Part shown: positions 16,766 to 24,168 of the stretch, piece after piece
Position numbering within the stretch: position 1 is the first letter of the stretch
Layout of the letters: each line of letters begins with the position of its first letter
DNA from: Chitinophagaceae bacterium UBA1931
GTDB lineage: Bacteria > Bacteroidota > Bacteroidia > Chitinophagales > Chitinophagaceae
Length of the DNA stretch: 64,000 nt
Direction of reading: 5' to 3'
Assembly (NCBI GenBank): GCA_002337125.1
Contig: DDFJ01000004.1
Coordinates: 1,105,889 to 1,169,888, forward strand
Translations under genes and position numbers: made by a program
The notes under the pieces: generated by a model
What the model was told of the DNA's origin: nothing
What the model saw: the letters and a program-made list of their open reading frames with translations, nothing else
Databases searched by the model: none

Positions 16766-16896
16766 CTCATCTCCCCGGTCTGCATTAAGACCACCCTTAC
16801 TCTTTTACTATTTACAAAGCAAACAGCTGTACATCACGTACCGTTTCGTTTTATTAATCACCTGTTGCTGCTGTGCAGTAGCTTAATATTTGAACC

Positions 16897-18273
16897 ATGA
16901 TTAAAACAATCATTGAACCGTTCAGGATTAAATCGGTTGAGCCTATTTATTTTACAACCAAAGAAGAACGCATTGACATACTTGAAAAAGCATTTTACAA
17001 TCCATTTTTAATTGATGCAGAACATGTGCTGATTGATTTATTAACCGACAGCGGCACCAGTGCCATGAGCAGCAACCAATGGGCAGGCATTATGCAGGGC
17101 GATGAATCGTATGCAGGCAGCCCCAGCTTTTTCCGTTTTGAAAAAGCTGTAAGAGAAATAACCGGTATGCCGATAATTATACCAACACACCAGGGACGTG
17201 CATCTGAAAAAATTCTTTTCAGTATAACTGGTGGTAAAGGAAAATATTTTCTCAGCAATACGTTGTTTGATACCACAAGAGCAAACATTGAATTTTCAGG
17301 AGCTGAAGGAATTGATCTTGTTTGTGAAGAAGGGAAATATCCCACTGTTCCGGCACCGTTTAAAGGCAACATGGATGTTATTGCTTTAACAAAAGCAATT
17401 GAAGAAAAAGGTGCTGAAAACATCCCGATGGTGATTATGACCATCACCAACAACTCAGGTGGAGGACAGCCGGTAAGTATGCAAAACATCAGGGAAACAA
17501 AAGCTGTTTGTGCAGCATACAATATTCCGTTCTTTATCGATGCCTGTCGTTTTGCAGAGAATGCTTACTTCATTAAAAAACGTGAAGAAGGTTACGCCAA
17601 CAAAACTGTAAAACAAATTGCCAATGAAATTTTTTCTTATGCTGATGGTTGTACCATGAGTGCCAAGAAAGATGCCTTTGCCAACATTGGTGGTTTTCTT
17701 GCATTGAAAGATGAAGAGCTTGCAAGGCAATGCAGAAATCTGCTGATCATTACCGAAGGCTTTCCTACTTATGGCGGACTTGCAGGACGGGATCTTGAAG
17801 CTATTGCTATTGGCTTAAGAGAAGTGATGGATGAACATTACCTGCAATACCGTATCCGCAGTATTGAATACCTCACCAATAAATTAGTTGATGCAGGTGT
17901 ACCTGTTATGCAACCCGGCGGCGGACATGCAGTATATCTCGATGCAAAACCATTTCTTCCTCACATACCTGTTGAACAATATCCCGGCCAGGCATTGGTG
18001 GGTGCATTGTATGTTGAAGGTGGAATAAGAAGTGTGGAGATAGGCTCACTGATGTTTGGTAAGTACGACGAAAACAAAAAATTAATTCCTGCACAAATGG
18101 AACTTGTACGTCTTGCAATACCAAGAAGAGTGTACACGCAAAGTCATATTGATTATGTGGCCGAAGTAATTATTGAAGTATTTGAAAAACGCAGTGAAAT
18201 AAAAGGTTTGACGATTACTGAAGAAGCACCGATGCTGAGACATTTTACTGCTAAACTGAAACCCATTCGTTAA
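16897..18273 (+). CDS. tnaA: Tryptophanase (tryptophan indole-lyase)
   Basis: A PLP enzyme splitting L-tryptophan into indole, pyruvate and ammonia in the cytosol. The 458-residue product shows the PLP-lysine motif TMSAKKDAFANIGGF (K257/K258) and the family blocks LLTDSGTSAMSSNQWAG and GGLAGRDLEA. Residues that separate tryptophanase from tyrosine phenol-lyase agree with tryptophanase: FDTT with Asp125 (E. coli Asp133), VEIG with Ile382 where TPL has Arg, and His449 in MLRHF (E. coli His463). These assignments are by eye from known family sequences. It is the first gene of a two-gene operon, with 18 nt to the next start. Confidence 0.9.
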   Translation: MIKTIIEPFRIKSVEPIYFTTKEERIDILEKAFYNPFLIDAEHVLIDLLTDSGTSAMSSNQWAGIMQGDESYAGSPSFFRFEKAVREITGMPIIIPTHQGRASEKILFSITGGKGKYFLSNTLFDTTRANIEFSGAEGIDLVCEEGKYPTVPAPFKGNMDVIALTKAIEEKGAENIPMVIMTITNNSGGGQPVSMQNIRETKAVCAAYNIPFFIDACRFAENAYFIKKREEGYANKTVKQIANEIFSYADGCTMSAKKDAFANIGGFLALKDEELARQCRNLLIITEGFPTYGGLAGRDLEAIAIGLREVMDEHYLQYRIRSIEYLTNKLVDAGVPVMQPGGGHAVYLDAKPFLPHIPVEQYPGQALVGALYVEGGIRSVEIGSLMFGKYDENKKLIPAQMELVRLAIPRRVYTQSHIDYVAEVIIEVFEKRSEIKGLTITEEAPMLRHFTAKLKPIR

Positions 18274-18291
18274 CGATTAAAGCTATATAAC

Positions 18292-19671
18292 ATGAAACCA
18301 ATTAAACGCAGCTGGGCTGAACCTTACAAAATCAAAATGGTTGAGCTGCTGAAAATGACTACTCCTGCACAACGTAAAAAAGCATTGAAAGAAGCAGGAT
18401 ACAACACTTTCCTTTTACGCTCTGAAGATGTGTACATCGATTTACTCACCGACAGTGGTACAAGTGCCATGAGTGATCGTCAATGGGCTGGCATGATGCT
18501 GGGCGATGAAGCCTATGCAGGCAGCCGTAACTTTTATCATCTTGAAGATGTGGTGAAAGAAGTTTATGGCTACAAATATCTTGTACCAACTCACCAGGGA
18601 CGTGGCGCTGAAAACATCATCTCCAAAATTTTAATTAAGAAAGGTGATATTATTCCCGGCAACATGTACTTCACCACAACAAGACTGCACCAGGAATTAG
18701 CAGGTGGAAAATTTGAAGATGTGATTATTGATGAAGCACATGATCCTGAAAATCTTTTTCCGTTTAAAGGCAATGTTGATTTAAAGAAACTGGATGCACT
18801 TGTAAAAAAACATGGTGCTTCAAAAATTCCTTATGTGAGTGTTGCCACAAGTGTAAACATGGCTGGTGGCCAGCCCATCAGCATGCAGAACTTAAAAGAG
18901 CTGAGAGCTTACACCAAAAAGCATGGCATACGTATTATACACGATATGACACGTGTTGCAGAGAATGCTTACTTTATTCAGCAGCGTGAAAAAGGTTATG
19001 ATAAAAAAACGATTAAACAGATTGTAAAAGAAATCTGTTCGTACACCGATGGTGCCACCATGAGTGCTAAGAAAGATGCATTGGTTAACATTGGTGGTTT
19101 TCTTGCCATCAACGATTGGGATGTGTTTGAAGAAGCAAGAAACATGGTGGTGGTGTATGAAGGTTTGCATACGTACGGTGGGCTTGCAGGAAGAGATATG
19201 GAAGCGATGGCGATTGGTATTGGCGAAAGTGTAAGTGATGATCATATTAAAGCAAGAGTTGGACAGGTGGAATATCTCGGCAATGAAATGATGAAGTATG
19301 GTGTGCCTATTGTGTTGCCTATTGGTGGCCATGGAATATTTGTAGATGCAAAGAAATTCCTTCCGCACATTCCGCAAGATCAGTTTCCTGCACAAACGCT
19401 TGCTGCAGAAATTTATCTCGACTCAGGTGTAAGAACAATGGAACGTGGTATTGTTTCGGCAGGACGTAAAGCCAATGGCGAAAACTATTATCCCAAACTG
19501 GAGCTGGTACGCTTCACCATCCCTCGTCGTGTGTATACACAGGCGCATATGGATGTGATTGCCGAATCAACTGCAAGAGTTTTTGAACGCAGAAATAAAA
19601 TTACCGGTATGAAAATGGTGTATGAACCGAAGTACCTGCGTTTCTTCCAGGCGAAGTTTGAGAAGTTGTAA
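18292..19671 (+). CDS. tpl: Tyrosine phenol-lyase-type beta-eliminating lyase (tryptophanase paralogue)
   Basis: A paralogue of the preceding gene, 459 residues, with the same PLP lysine block TMSAKKDALVNIGGF (K261). Its substrate-pocket residues follow tyrosine phenol-lyase: FTTTR with Thr128 (Thr124 of Citrobacter TPL), MERG with Arg385 (Arg381 of TPL, which binds the phenol oxygen) and LRFF with Phe451 (Phe448 of TPL). The whole C-terminus resembles TPL more than TnaA. The predicted reaction is tyrosine to phenol, pyruvate and ammonia. Automatic annotation would probably call it tryptophanase. It is cotranscribed with tnaA and ends at a strong terminator. Confidence 0.8.
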   Translation: MKPIKRSWAEPYKIKMVELLKMTTPAQRKKALKEAGYNTFLLRSEDVYIDLLTDSGTSAMSDRQWAGMMLGDEAYAGSRNFYHLEDVVKEVYGYKYLVPTHQGRGAENIISKILIKKGDIIPGNMYFTTTRLHQELAGGKFEDVIIDEAHDPENLFPFKGNVDLKKLDALVKKHGASKIPYVSVATSVNMAGGQPISMQNLKELRAYTKKHGIRIIHDMTRVAENAYFIQQREKGYDKKTIKQIVKEICSYTDGATMSAKKDALVNIGGFLAINDWDVFEEARNMVVVYEGLHTYGGLAGRDMEAMAIGIGESVSDDHIKARVGQVEYLGNEMMKYGVPIVLPIGGHGIFVDAKKFLPHIPQDQFPAQTLAAEIYLDSGVRTMERGIVSAGRKANGENYYPKLELVRFTIPRRVYTQAHMDVIAESTARVFERRNKITGMKMVYEPKYLRFFQAKFEKL

Positions 19672-19691
19672 AACTTATGTTGTAAATTGTT

Positions 19692-19729
19692 AACGTCGAG
19701 CCTTTTGCTAGAAAGCTCGACGTTTTTTT
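19692..19729 (+). terminator. Rho-independent terminator of the lyase operon
   Basis: Arms AACGTCGAGC (19692-19701) and GCTCGACGTT (19715-19724) flank a 13-nt loop, followed by seven T. Confidence 0.9.
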
Positions 19730-19749
19730 AACCTTGAATAGCTCAACAA

Positions 19750-20550
19750 ATGACTTTTACACCAACAATTTATAAATATAGAACATGGAGCATTCCCTTC
19801 CACCGCAGCGTATTACTTAAGAATGAATTATTTTATGCATCACCAAGCGATTTAAATGATCCTTTTGATTTAAAAATTACTGAAGATTATAGATTAATAG
19901 ACACTAAAAGGAAAAGGGAGCAATATGCAGATAACTTAATCAATTCGACAATTGAAGACTTGATAAAAAAAGGAATAAATCCTGTTTTAAAAAGAAAACA
20001 AATTATACAGCTACTTGAAAGCGATGCGGAAAAAATGCAAAAAGAATATGATGATACGAGTTCTATATGGACAAACAATAGATTTGGTGTAATCTCTTTC
20101 AGCGAAAGATGGGATAGCATTTTAATGTGGTCTCACTATGCTGAAAATCATCGAGGGTTTTGTATAGGCTACGACAAAAAGAAAATCCAGAATTCAAAAT
20201 TCTTTGCAACAGCAGGAAATGTCAAATATTACGATATCTATCCTTCAATTGACCCTCTTAATAATGATATAATTTCAACTTTAAAATTCAAATGTCATAC
20301 AAAATCGAAAGAATGGGAATATGAACAAGAATTTAGGACAACGCAATTATGGGAAAATGCCGATCCAACAATTGAAGAGCGAATAATTAAAGTTCCAGAA
20401 AATTTTATTTCCGAAGTAATACTAGGAATGATGATTACAGAAAAGGACAAATCTGAGATCATGAAGATAACTTCTGAAAGAAATATCCCAACCTATATAA
20501 TTTCTCAAAAACCAAGGACATTTATTTTGCAAAAAGAATTGATTCAATAA
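19750..20550 (+). CDS. DUF2971 family protein
   Basis: A 266-residue cytosolic protein of the DUF2971 family. Recognisable segments are the N-terminal YKYRTWSIPFHRSVLLKNELFYASPSDLNDPFD, the central SFSERWDSILMWSHYAENHRGFCIGYD and the KSKEWEYEQEFR block near residue 190. DUF2971 genes are scattered, strain-variable and often near defence or mobile genes; their function is not settled. The codon use is more AT-rich than in the nuo or tna genes. It opens an accessory stretch that runs to about 23.9 kb. Confidence 0.8.
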   Translation: MTFTPTIYKYRTWSIPFHRSVLLKNELFYASPSDLNDPFDLKITEDYRLIDTKRKREQYADNLINSTIEDLIKKGINPVLKRKQIIQLLESDAEKMQKEYDDTSSIWTNNRFGVISFSERWDSILMWSHYAENHRGFCIGYDKKKIQNSKFFATAGNVKYYDIYPSIDPLNNDIISTLKFKCHTKSKEWEYEQEFRTTQLWENADPTIEERIIKVPENFISEVILGMMITEKDKSEIMKITSERNIPTYIISQKPRTFILQKELIQ

Positions 20551-20675
20551 TTTAAATTCATTAAGCCTTTTTGATCGTCTGTTTAACAAGAGCCACTGAT
20601 GAGAAATTTGAAAAATAATTTTCTAACTTATAAAAAACTGGGCTGGTTATTGCAAGACCCTTGATGGAGAAAAAG

Positions 20676-21236
20676 TCACTTAATCCTGTTCCAAAATTTC
20701 TTCAATAAGTCCACGCCATTAAAACGTTTAACAGAACTGTTTTGTCGTTTTGGGTCTTGAAGGTCAGTAATGCTAAAGTCTCCATTGTTTAGAAAAGTAA
20801 TTTTATAAACACTTGTTCCGTCGTCAATGATTGTGGGGATGCAATTAAAGGATGTAATAAATGTAACTAATCCAGTTATGCCACCATAAGGATAGCTATA
20901 TGGATCGTACTCAATTCTGCCCTTTGTATCAAGTATTTTAAAGCAGTCTGCATACACGATTTCATAATCAGTTTGTAATAAACTTATCAATGAATAAAAG
21001 TGCCATGTAAATTCTGTCTTATCAGCAGTAAGAAAAGATGGTTTCAAATCCTGATCAGAAAATTCAAACTGTTTAAGCGAATAATCTGGAAATGTGTAAA
21101 GCCAGAACTCATCAGATTGAGGTCGTTCTGTATTTTTTGCTTCTCTGATTAATTCAAAAACTTTTTTCAGGTCAATAAAGTTCTGCTCACTTAAAATATC
21201 AAATTCTATATAACAGTTTTGATTTTGCACAATCAT
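20676..21236 (-). CDS. Hypothetical protein
   Basis: I do not recognise this 186-residue protein. It has no signal peptide or membrane segment. It is rich in aromatic and acidic residues (for example DEFWLYTFPDYSLKQFEFSD) and looks like a small globular cytosolic protein. It ends with a basic C-terminus (LLKKFWNRIK). The DNA is AT-rich like its neighbours. Its upstream region shares a 34-nt element with the lipoprotein gene at 22.7-23.1 kb. Confidence 0.65.
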   Translation of the reverse strand: MIVQNQNCYIEFDILSEQNFIDLKKVFELIREAKNTERPQSDEFWLYTFPDYSLKQFEFSDQDLKPSFLTADKTEFTWHFYSLISLLQTDYEIVYADCFKILDTKGRIEYDPYSYPYGGITGLVTFITSFNCIPTIIDDGTSVYKITFLNNGDFSITDLQDPKRQNSSVKRFNGVDLLKKFWNRIK

Positions 21237-21257
21237 GATTTAGGATAGCCAATACAT

Positions 21258-21291
21258 AAATATAAGAAAGATCCCAACCTCCATACTTTCG
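21258..21291. repeat. 34-nt upstream repeat, copy 1
   Basis: This matches 23127-23160 with four mismatches, sharing an uninterrupted GAAAGATCCCAACCTC core. Each copy lies just upstream of the 5' end of a minus-strand orphan gene. Confidence 0.6.
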
Positions 21292-21330
21292 TTTTTTATA
21301 TTTATTGGGAGGTAATCAATGTACGCCTTT

Positions 21331-21350
21331 GTTGGTCGCCTGACTAACAA
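21331..21350 (-). repeat. REP palindrome, copy A (3' side of the RAYT gene)
   Basis: GTTGGTCGCCTGACTAACAA is an inverted-orientation copy of the element found at 21915-21945. It begins 3 nt beyond the RAYT stop codon. Together with copy B it places the transposase between REPs in opposite orientation, the usual RAYT arrangement. Confidence 0.7.
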
Positions 21351-21353
21351 AAT

Positions 21354-21875
21354 TCACACCCGGTAATGTGTCAAAAACTGAAACTCACTTTCATCTTTCT
21401 CATAAAATGCTGCACTGCTCCAACGATACTCTTCGGGTATTTCTGCTAATTGCCATTTTGGTTGAAGCGGGTTGTTATGTATATAATCCAACTTCTGAAG
21501 AAAGGCATTTTCAGAAAACAAATCAATGGAAAGAGAATTTCGCTCCCACACCTGGAAATTGCGATCAGCCGCTTTAATTTTCAGCTGCTGTAACAATGGG
21601 TCATCATGCATACGCATAAAGTTTAAAATACTTCTGGAGGTGAATTTTAAAAAATCTCTTTGAAAATCCTGTTTTATAATTCCATCATGCAATTGCCATA
21701 TACAATGAAAATGATTGGGCATGAGAACAAACCCATATACTGTTAGTTGTTCAAGCTGAACACGCCTTTGCATTGCTTCAATGACAATTTGTTTGTGATA
21801 ATCGTTTTGTAAAACCGGCAGCCAGTTAAGGTTTGTTATGGTTATGAATTGCGGCAGGTGTTCAAATCTGATCAT
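21354..21875 (-). CDS. REP-associated tyrosine transposase (RAYT, Y1_Tnp family)
   Basis: A single-strand HUH-type nuclease of the IS200/IS605-related RAYT family, 173 residues. The metal-binding HUH motif is HFH at residues 55-57 in MPNHFHCIWQLH. The catalytic tyrosine is expected at Tyr131 in LDYIHNNPL, followed by YRWSSAAFY, a typical RAYT block. RAYTs process and disperse REP palindromes. The gene is flanked by inverted REP copies at 21331-21350 and 21915-21945. Partial copies of its 5' end occur at 22571-22610 and 23171-23321, so the element has been active or recombining here. The frame is intact. Confidence 0.88.
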   Translation of the reverse strand: MIRFEHLPQFITITNLNWLPVLQNDYHKQIVIEAMQRRVQLEQLTVYGFVLMPNHFHCIWQLHDGIIKQDFQRDFLKFTSRSILNFMRMHDDPLLQQLKIKAADRNFQVWERNSLSIDLFSENAFLQKLDYIHNNPLQPKWQLAEIPEEYRWSSAAFYEKDESEFQFLTHYRV

Positions 21876-21892
21876 CTACTAATTTAAAAATA
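21853..21892. repeat. 40-nt RAYT 5'-end repeat, master copy
   Basis: A 40-nt sequence spanning the first codons of RAYT and its upstream region recurs without mismatch at 22571-22610 and 23262-23301. Confidence 0.75.
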
Positions 21893-21914
21893 ATTCCCTT
21901 TAATCATAATCATC

Positions 21915-21945
21915 TTGTTGGTCAGGCGACCAACAAGGTCGTGGA
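21915..21945 (+). repeat. REP palindrome, copy B
   Basis: CTTGTTGGTC, AGGC, GACCAACAAG forms a near-perfect hairpin followed by the conserved tail GTCGTGGA. It sits between the RAYT promoter region and the 3' end of the next minus-strand gene, for which it may also act as a transcript end. Confidence 0.75.
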
Positions 21946-21956
21946 GGCTTGAGAAA

Positions 21957-22517
21957 TTATTCACCAAGCGTTGTAATTATGTAGTAATATTTCTGCTTTT
22001 GGGGCATATAAAAGTCCAAACTTCTTTGACCTAAAATCCCTTTGTGACTTGTAGCAATTAAACCTTTTGTTATAAAGCTTTTTTGTTCTTTTGAATAAAT
22101 CATAAAAGCTCCATCTAACATTAAAGCAGCTCCGACAAAATAAAACTGGTTGTTCAAATTTTGCAATTTTATCGAATCGCCATAAATCCTAATTAAGCTG
22201 TCAAGCTCTGCATTATTTTTATGGTCAGGAATGTTTAGAAGCGTGATATTTTTTGTTGAGGTTCTCAATGTGTCCAATAAATCTTTATACGAACCTTGCC
22301 CAATCAAATTCTTATTCTTTGGATTTAAAATGAAATCTGTAATGTCTTGTTGCTTGAAATAAATTTTAACTATCTGAAGGTCATAAATAAATACTTTTTC
22401 TTTAGTTGTATCTATAAATATTGTTGTCAATCTTTTTTTTGGAATTTCAAAATCTTGACAATAACTATTGTAAGTCACAATTAATAAGAAAGGCGTTATT
22501 AGAAATTTGATGTTCAT
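21957..22517 (-). CDS. Hypothetical secreted protein
   Basis: A 186-residue protein with an N-terminal signal peptide (MNIKFLITPFLLIVTYNSYCQ), followed by a mature part without a recognised domain. The mature part contains IFIDTTKEKVFIYDLQIVKIYF and a C-terminal Tyr-rich end. The internal ATG at 22515-22517 was chosen because it begins the signal peptide. The upstream 22 residues of the longer frame overlap a RAYT-derived repeat and are not protein-like. It lies in the AT-rich accessory stretch. Confidence 0.65.
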   Translation of the reverse strand: MNIKFLITPFLLIVTYNSYCQDFEIPKKRLTTIFIDTTKEKVFIYDLQIVKIYFKQQDITDFILNPKNKNLIGQGSYKDLLDTLRTSTKNITLLNIPDHKNNAELDSLIRIYGDSIKLQNLNNQFYFVGAALMLDGAFMIYSKEQKSFITKGLIATSHKGILGQRSLDFYMPQKQKYYYIITTLGE

Positions 22518-22570
22518 GGTTTTTTTTACACAATTAAAATTTCGTTTCGTGTGACACGAACCGAGGCAAA

Positions 22571-22610
22571 GGCAGGTGTTCAAATCTGATCATCTACTAA
22601 TTTAAAAATA
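22571..22610. repeat. RAYT 5'-end repeat, truncated copy
   Basis: This is identical over 40 nt to 21853-21892. It holds only the first few RAYT codons and the upstream sequence, and is followed by a REP at 22635. It looks like a deletion derivative of the RAYT unit. Confidence 0.75.
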
Positions 22611-22634
22611 GTTTTGCTTAATCATAAACTTCTT

Positions 22635-22664
22635 TTTGGTCAGGCGACCAACAAGGGCGTGGAA
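22635..22664 (+). repeat. REP palindrome, copy C
   Basis: TTTGGTC, AGGC, GACCAA with the tail CAAGGGCGTGGA, in the same orientation as copy B. It lies 15 nt beyond the 3' end of the minus-strand lipoprotein gene. Confidence 0.7.
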
Positions 22665-22678
22665 ACAACTTACTAATT

Positions 22679-23071
22679 TTAATAATCATTTAAATTACGT
22701 AAGCTCTTAAGGTCATTCAAATGAAAAGCCTTCGTTACAGGAGCCTTGATGGAACTATTTACATCTAAGTCATCGGGCTTTTGAGTGATATAAACTGAAT
22801 CTTTTTTGCATTCAACATATATCCCACCCTTTGTTTCATCAAAAGCACCTAGGAAAATTCTAAAAGTGGCTGAATCAGTTAACCATTTCCCATCTCGGTC
22901 TCCACCCCATGCGCCCTGCCCAAATGTGCTAAACGTTTCGGCGTATAGGCTGTCACATACTTTGAAAGTCCATTTATGATTTTTTCTACTCTTATCATTT
23001 ATGCAACCTTGAAAAAAGCAACTACAAAATATAATTCCAATAAGAAGTGTTTTTTTATTTATTTCCATCAT
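22679..23071 (-). CDS. Hypothetical lipoprotein
   Basis: A 130-residue lipoprotein of unknown function. The start at the double ATG (23066-23071) gives MMEINKKTLLIGIIFCSCFFQGC, a signal peptide ending in a lipobox. The longer frame to 23146 adds unrelated residues. The mature part contains FGQGAWGGDRDGKWLTDSATFRIFLGAFDE, which suggests a small beta-rich domain. The gene is AT-rich and its upstream region carries the 34-nt repeat shared with the gene ending at 21236. Confidence 0.6.
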   Translation of the reverse strand: MMEINKKTLLIGIIFCSCFFQGCINDKSRKNHKWTFKVCDSLYAETFSTFGQGAWGGDRDGKWLTDSATFRIFLGAFDETKGGIYVECKKDSVYITQKPDDLDVNSSIKAPVTKAFHLNDLKSLRNLNDY

Positions 23072-23126
23072 GTCTGGCAAGCACTTTAGTATACGGTCGA
23101 ACTGTTTTGCAATAACAGTTAATTCT

Positions 23127-23160
23127 AAATATACGAAAGATCCCAACCTCTAAACCTTCG
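23127..23160. repeat. 34-nt upstream repeat, copy 2
   Basis: This is the partner of 21258-21291. It lies between the lipoprotein gene start and the RAYT remnant. Confidence 0.6.
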
Positions 23161-23170
23161 CTCTTTTAAA

Positions 23171-23321
23171 ACCGCTTTTGTATTGCTTCGATGACAATTT
23201 GTTTTTGATAATCGTTTTGTAAAACCGCAGCCAGTTAAGATTTGTTATTGTAATGAATTGTGGCAGGTGTTCAAATCTGATCATCTACTAATTTAAAAAT
23301 AATTCCCCTTAATCATAATCA
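23171..23321 (-). pseudogene. Decayed 5' fragment of the RAYT transposase
   Basis: About 150 nt match the intact RAYT gene and its upstream region (21762-21912) with scattered substitutions. One base is missing (AACCGCAGCC here, AACCGGCAGCC in RAYT), which breaks the frame. The start codon is at 23282-23284; the rest of the gene is absent. No REP hairpin follows on the upstream side, unlike the intact copy. This accounts for much of the 23.1-23.5 kb gap. Confidence 0.8.
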
Positions 23322-23505
23322 GAAAAAAGCTATCGAACTAAGAGTAAATGAATAAAAAGAATTGTCTGATTTTGTATTCATTTCTAACTACTGTGGTCGG
23401 CTATGCCTGACCTTTACAGACTGAATAACGATACAAAGAATGAATTCTGACATCATGGGAACTACAAATAGTTAGTTTAGAAGCAAGGGTAGCTTTAGAA
23501 TATGC

Positions 23506-23913
23506 TCAGGTACCTTTGAGCTGCAGGTTAAACAAATTCACTGATTTCAGCGCATGTTTTTTGTATGCTTTTACCAATGGAATCGAAATGCAGGTTGATG
23601 TAACCGCAACTCCTGTTAGATAGCCATTAATTCCTTTTCCATTTACGAGGTCGATAATCTGCCATCCAACCAGGAAGCCGCCCATATATTCAAAAAAGTA
23701 CCCGATTTTATTTCTTGAAGCGTGCTTGAATTCGTTATATGCTTGCTTGTTGATTTCTAAAGTTTCTTTCAGTTCACGTGTAGTTAACAGGGTGTTTGAT
23801 TTAAAGAAACGAAGCCCATACCTTGTGTTTTGAATAGTAAGCGTATCTGATTTTGCCTGGCAAAGCAGATAATGGGGAAAAAGCAACGCTATAAATATGA
23901 AGTACTTTTTCAT
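23506..23913 (-). CDS. Hypothetical membrane or exported protein
   Basis: A 135-residue protein with an N-terminal signal peptide (MKKYFIFIALLFPHYLLCQA) and a second hydrophobic region near residues 75-115 (YMGGFLVGWQIIDL, YLTGVAVTSTCISIPLV). It is probably an inner-membrane or envelope protein. No family is recognised. It closes the AT-rich accessory stretch. The 255-nt gap to the next gene holds only the nifJ terminator and nothing else I can support. Confidence 0.6.
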   Translation of the reverse strand: MKKYFIFIALLFPHYLLCQAKSDTLTIQNTRYGLRFFKSNTLLTTRELKETLEINKQAYNEFKHASRNKIGYFFEYMGGFLVGWQIIDLVNGKGINGYLTGVAVTSTCISIPLVKAYKKHALKSVNLFNLQLKGT

Positions 23914-24107
23914 GCTGTTTTGTTTGCATAAAAAAAAGAGTCAAAAGGTATTACGTCCAATACATAAATATATGATACTGCTTTGGGGTTTCAAAAAACA
24001 GGGATTGCTCACACAATACTATAGCTACGCATTTTATTTGGCCATAAGATTAAGTTCCTAGCGAGCACCAAGGTCGGCAGCACTAACTTCTGCTTCAACA
24101 TCATAAA

Positions 24108-24136
24108 ATGTAAAGGGAGCCTGAACAGGCTCCCTT
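24108..24136 (-). terminator. Terminator of nifJ
   Basis: Palindrome AAGGGAGCCTG, AA, CAGGCTCCCTT at 24113-24136. On the minus strand it is followed by TTTACATTTT. It lies about 30 nt after the nifJ stop. Confidence 0.75.
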
Positions 24137-24168
24137 CTTTCTATCTTTTCATAAGGAATAATCAAGTA

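Noticed and set aside
23385..23420. GGTCGGCTATGCCTGACC resembling a REP
   Set aside because: It has a different core and no conserved tail. It does not match the GTCAGGCGACC family of the RAYT locus.
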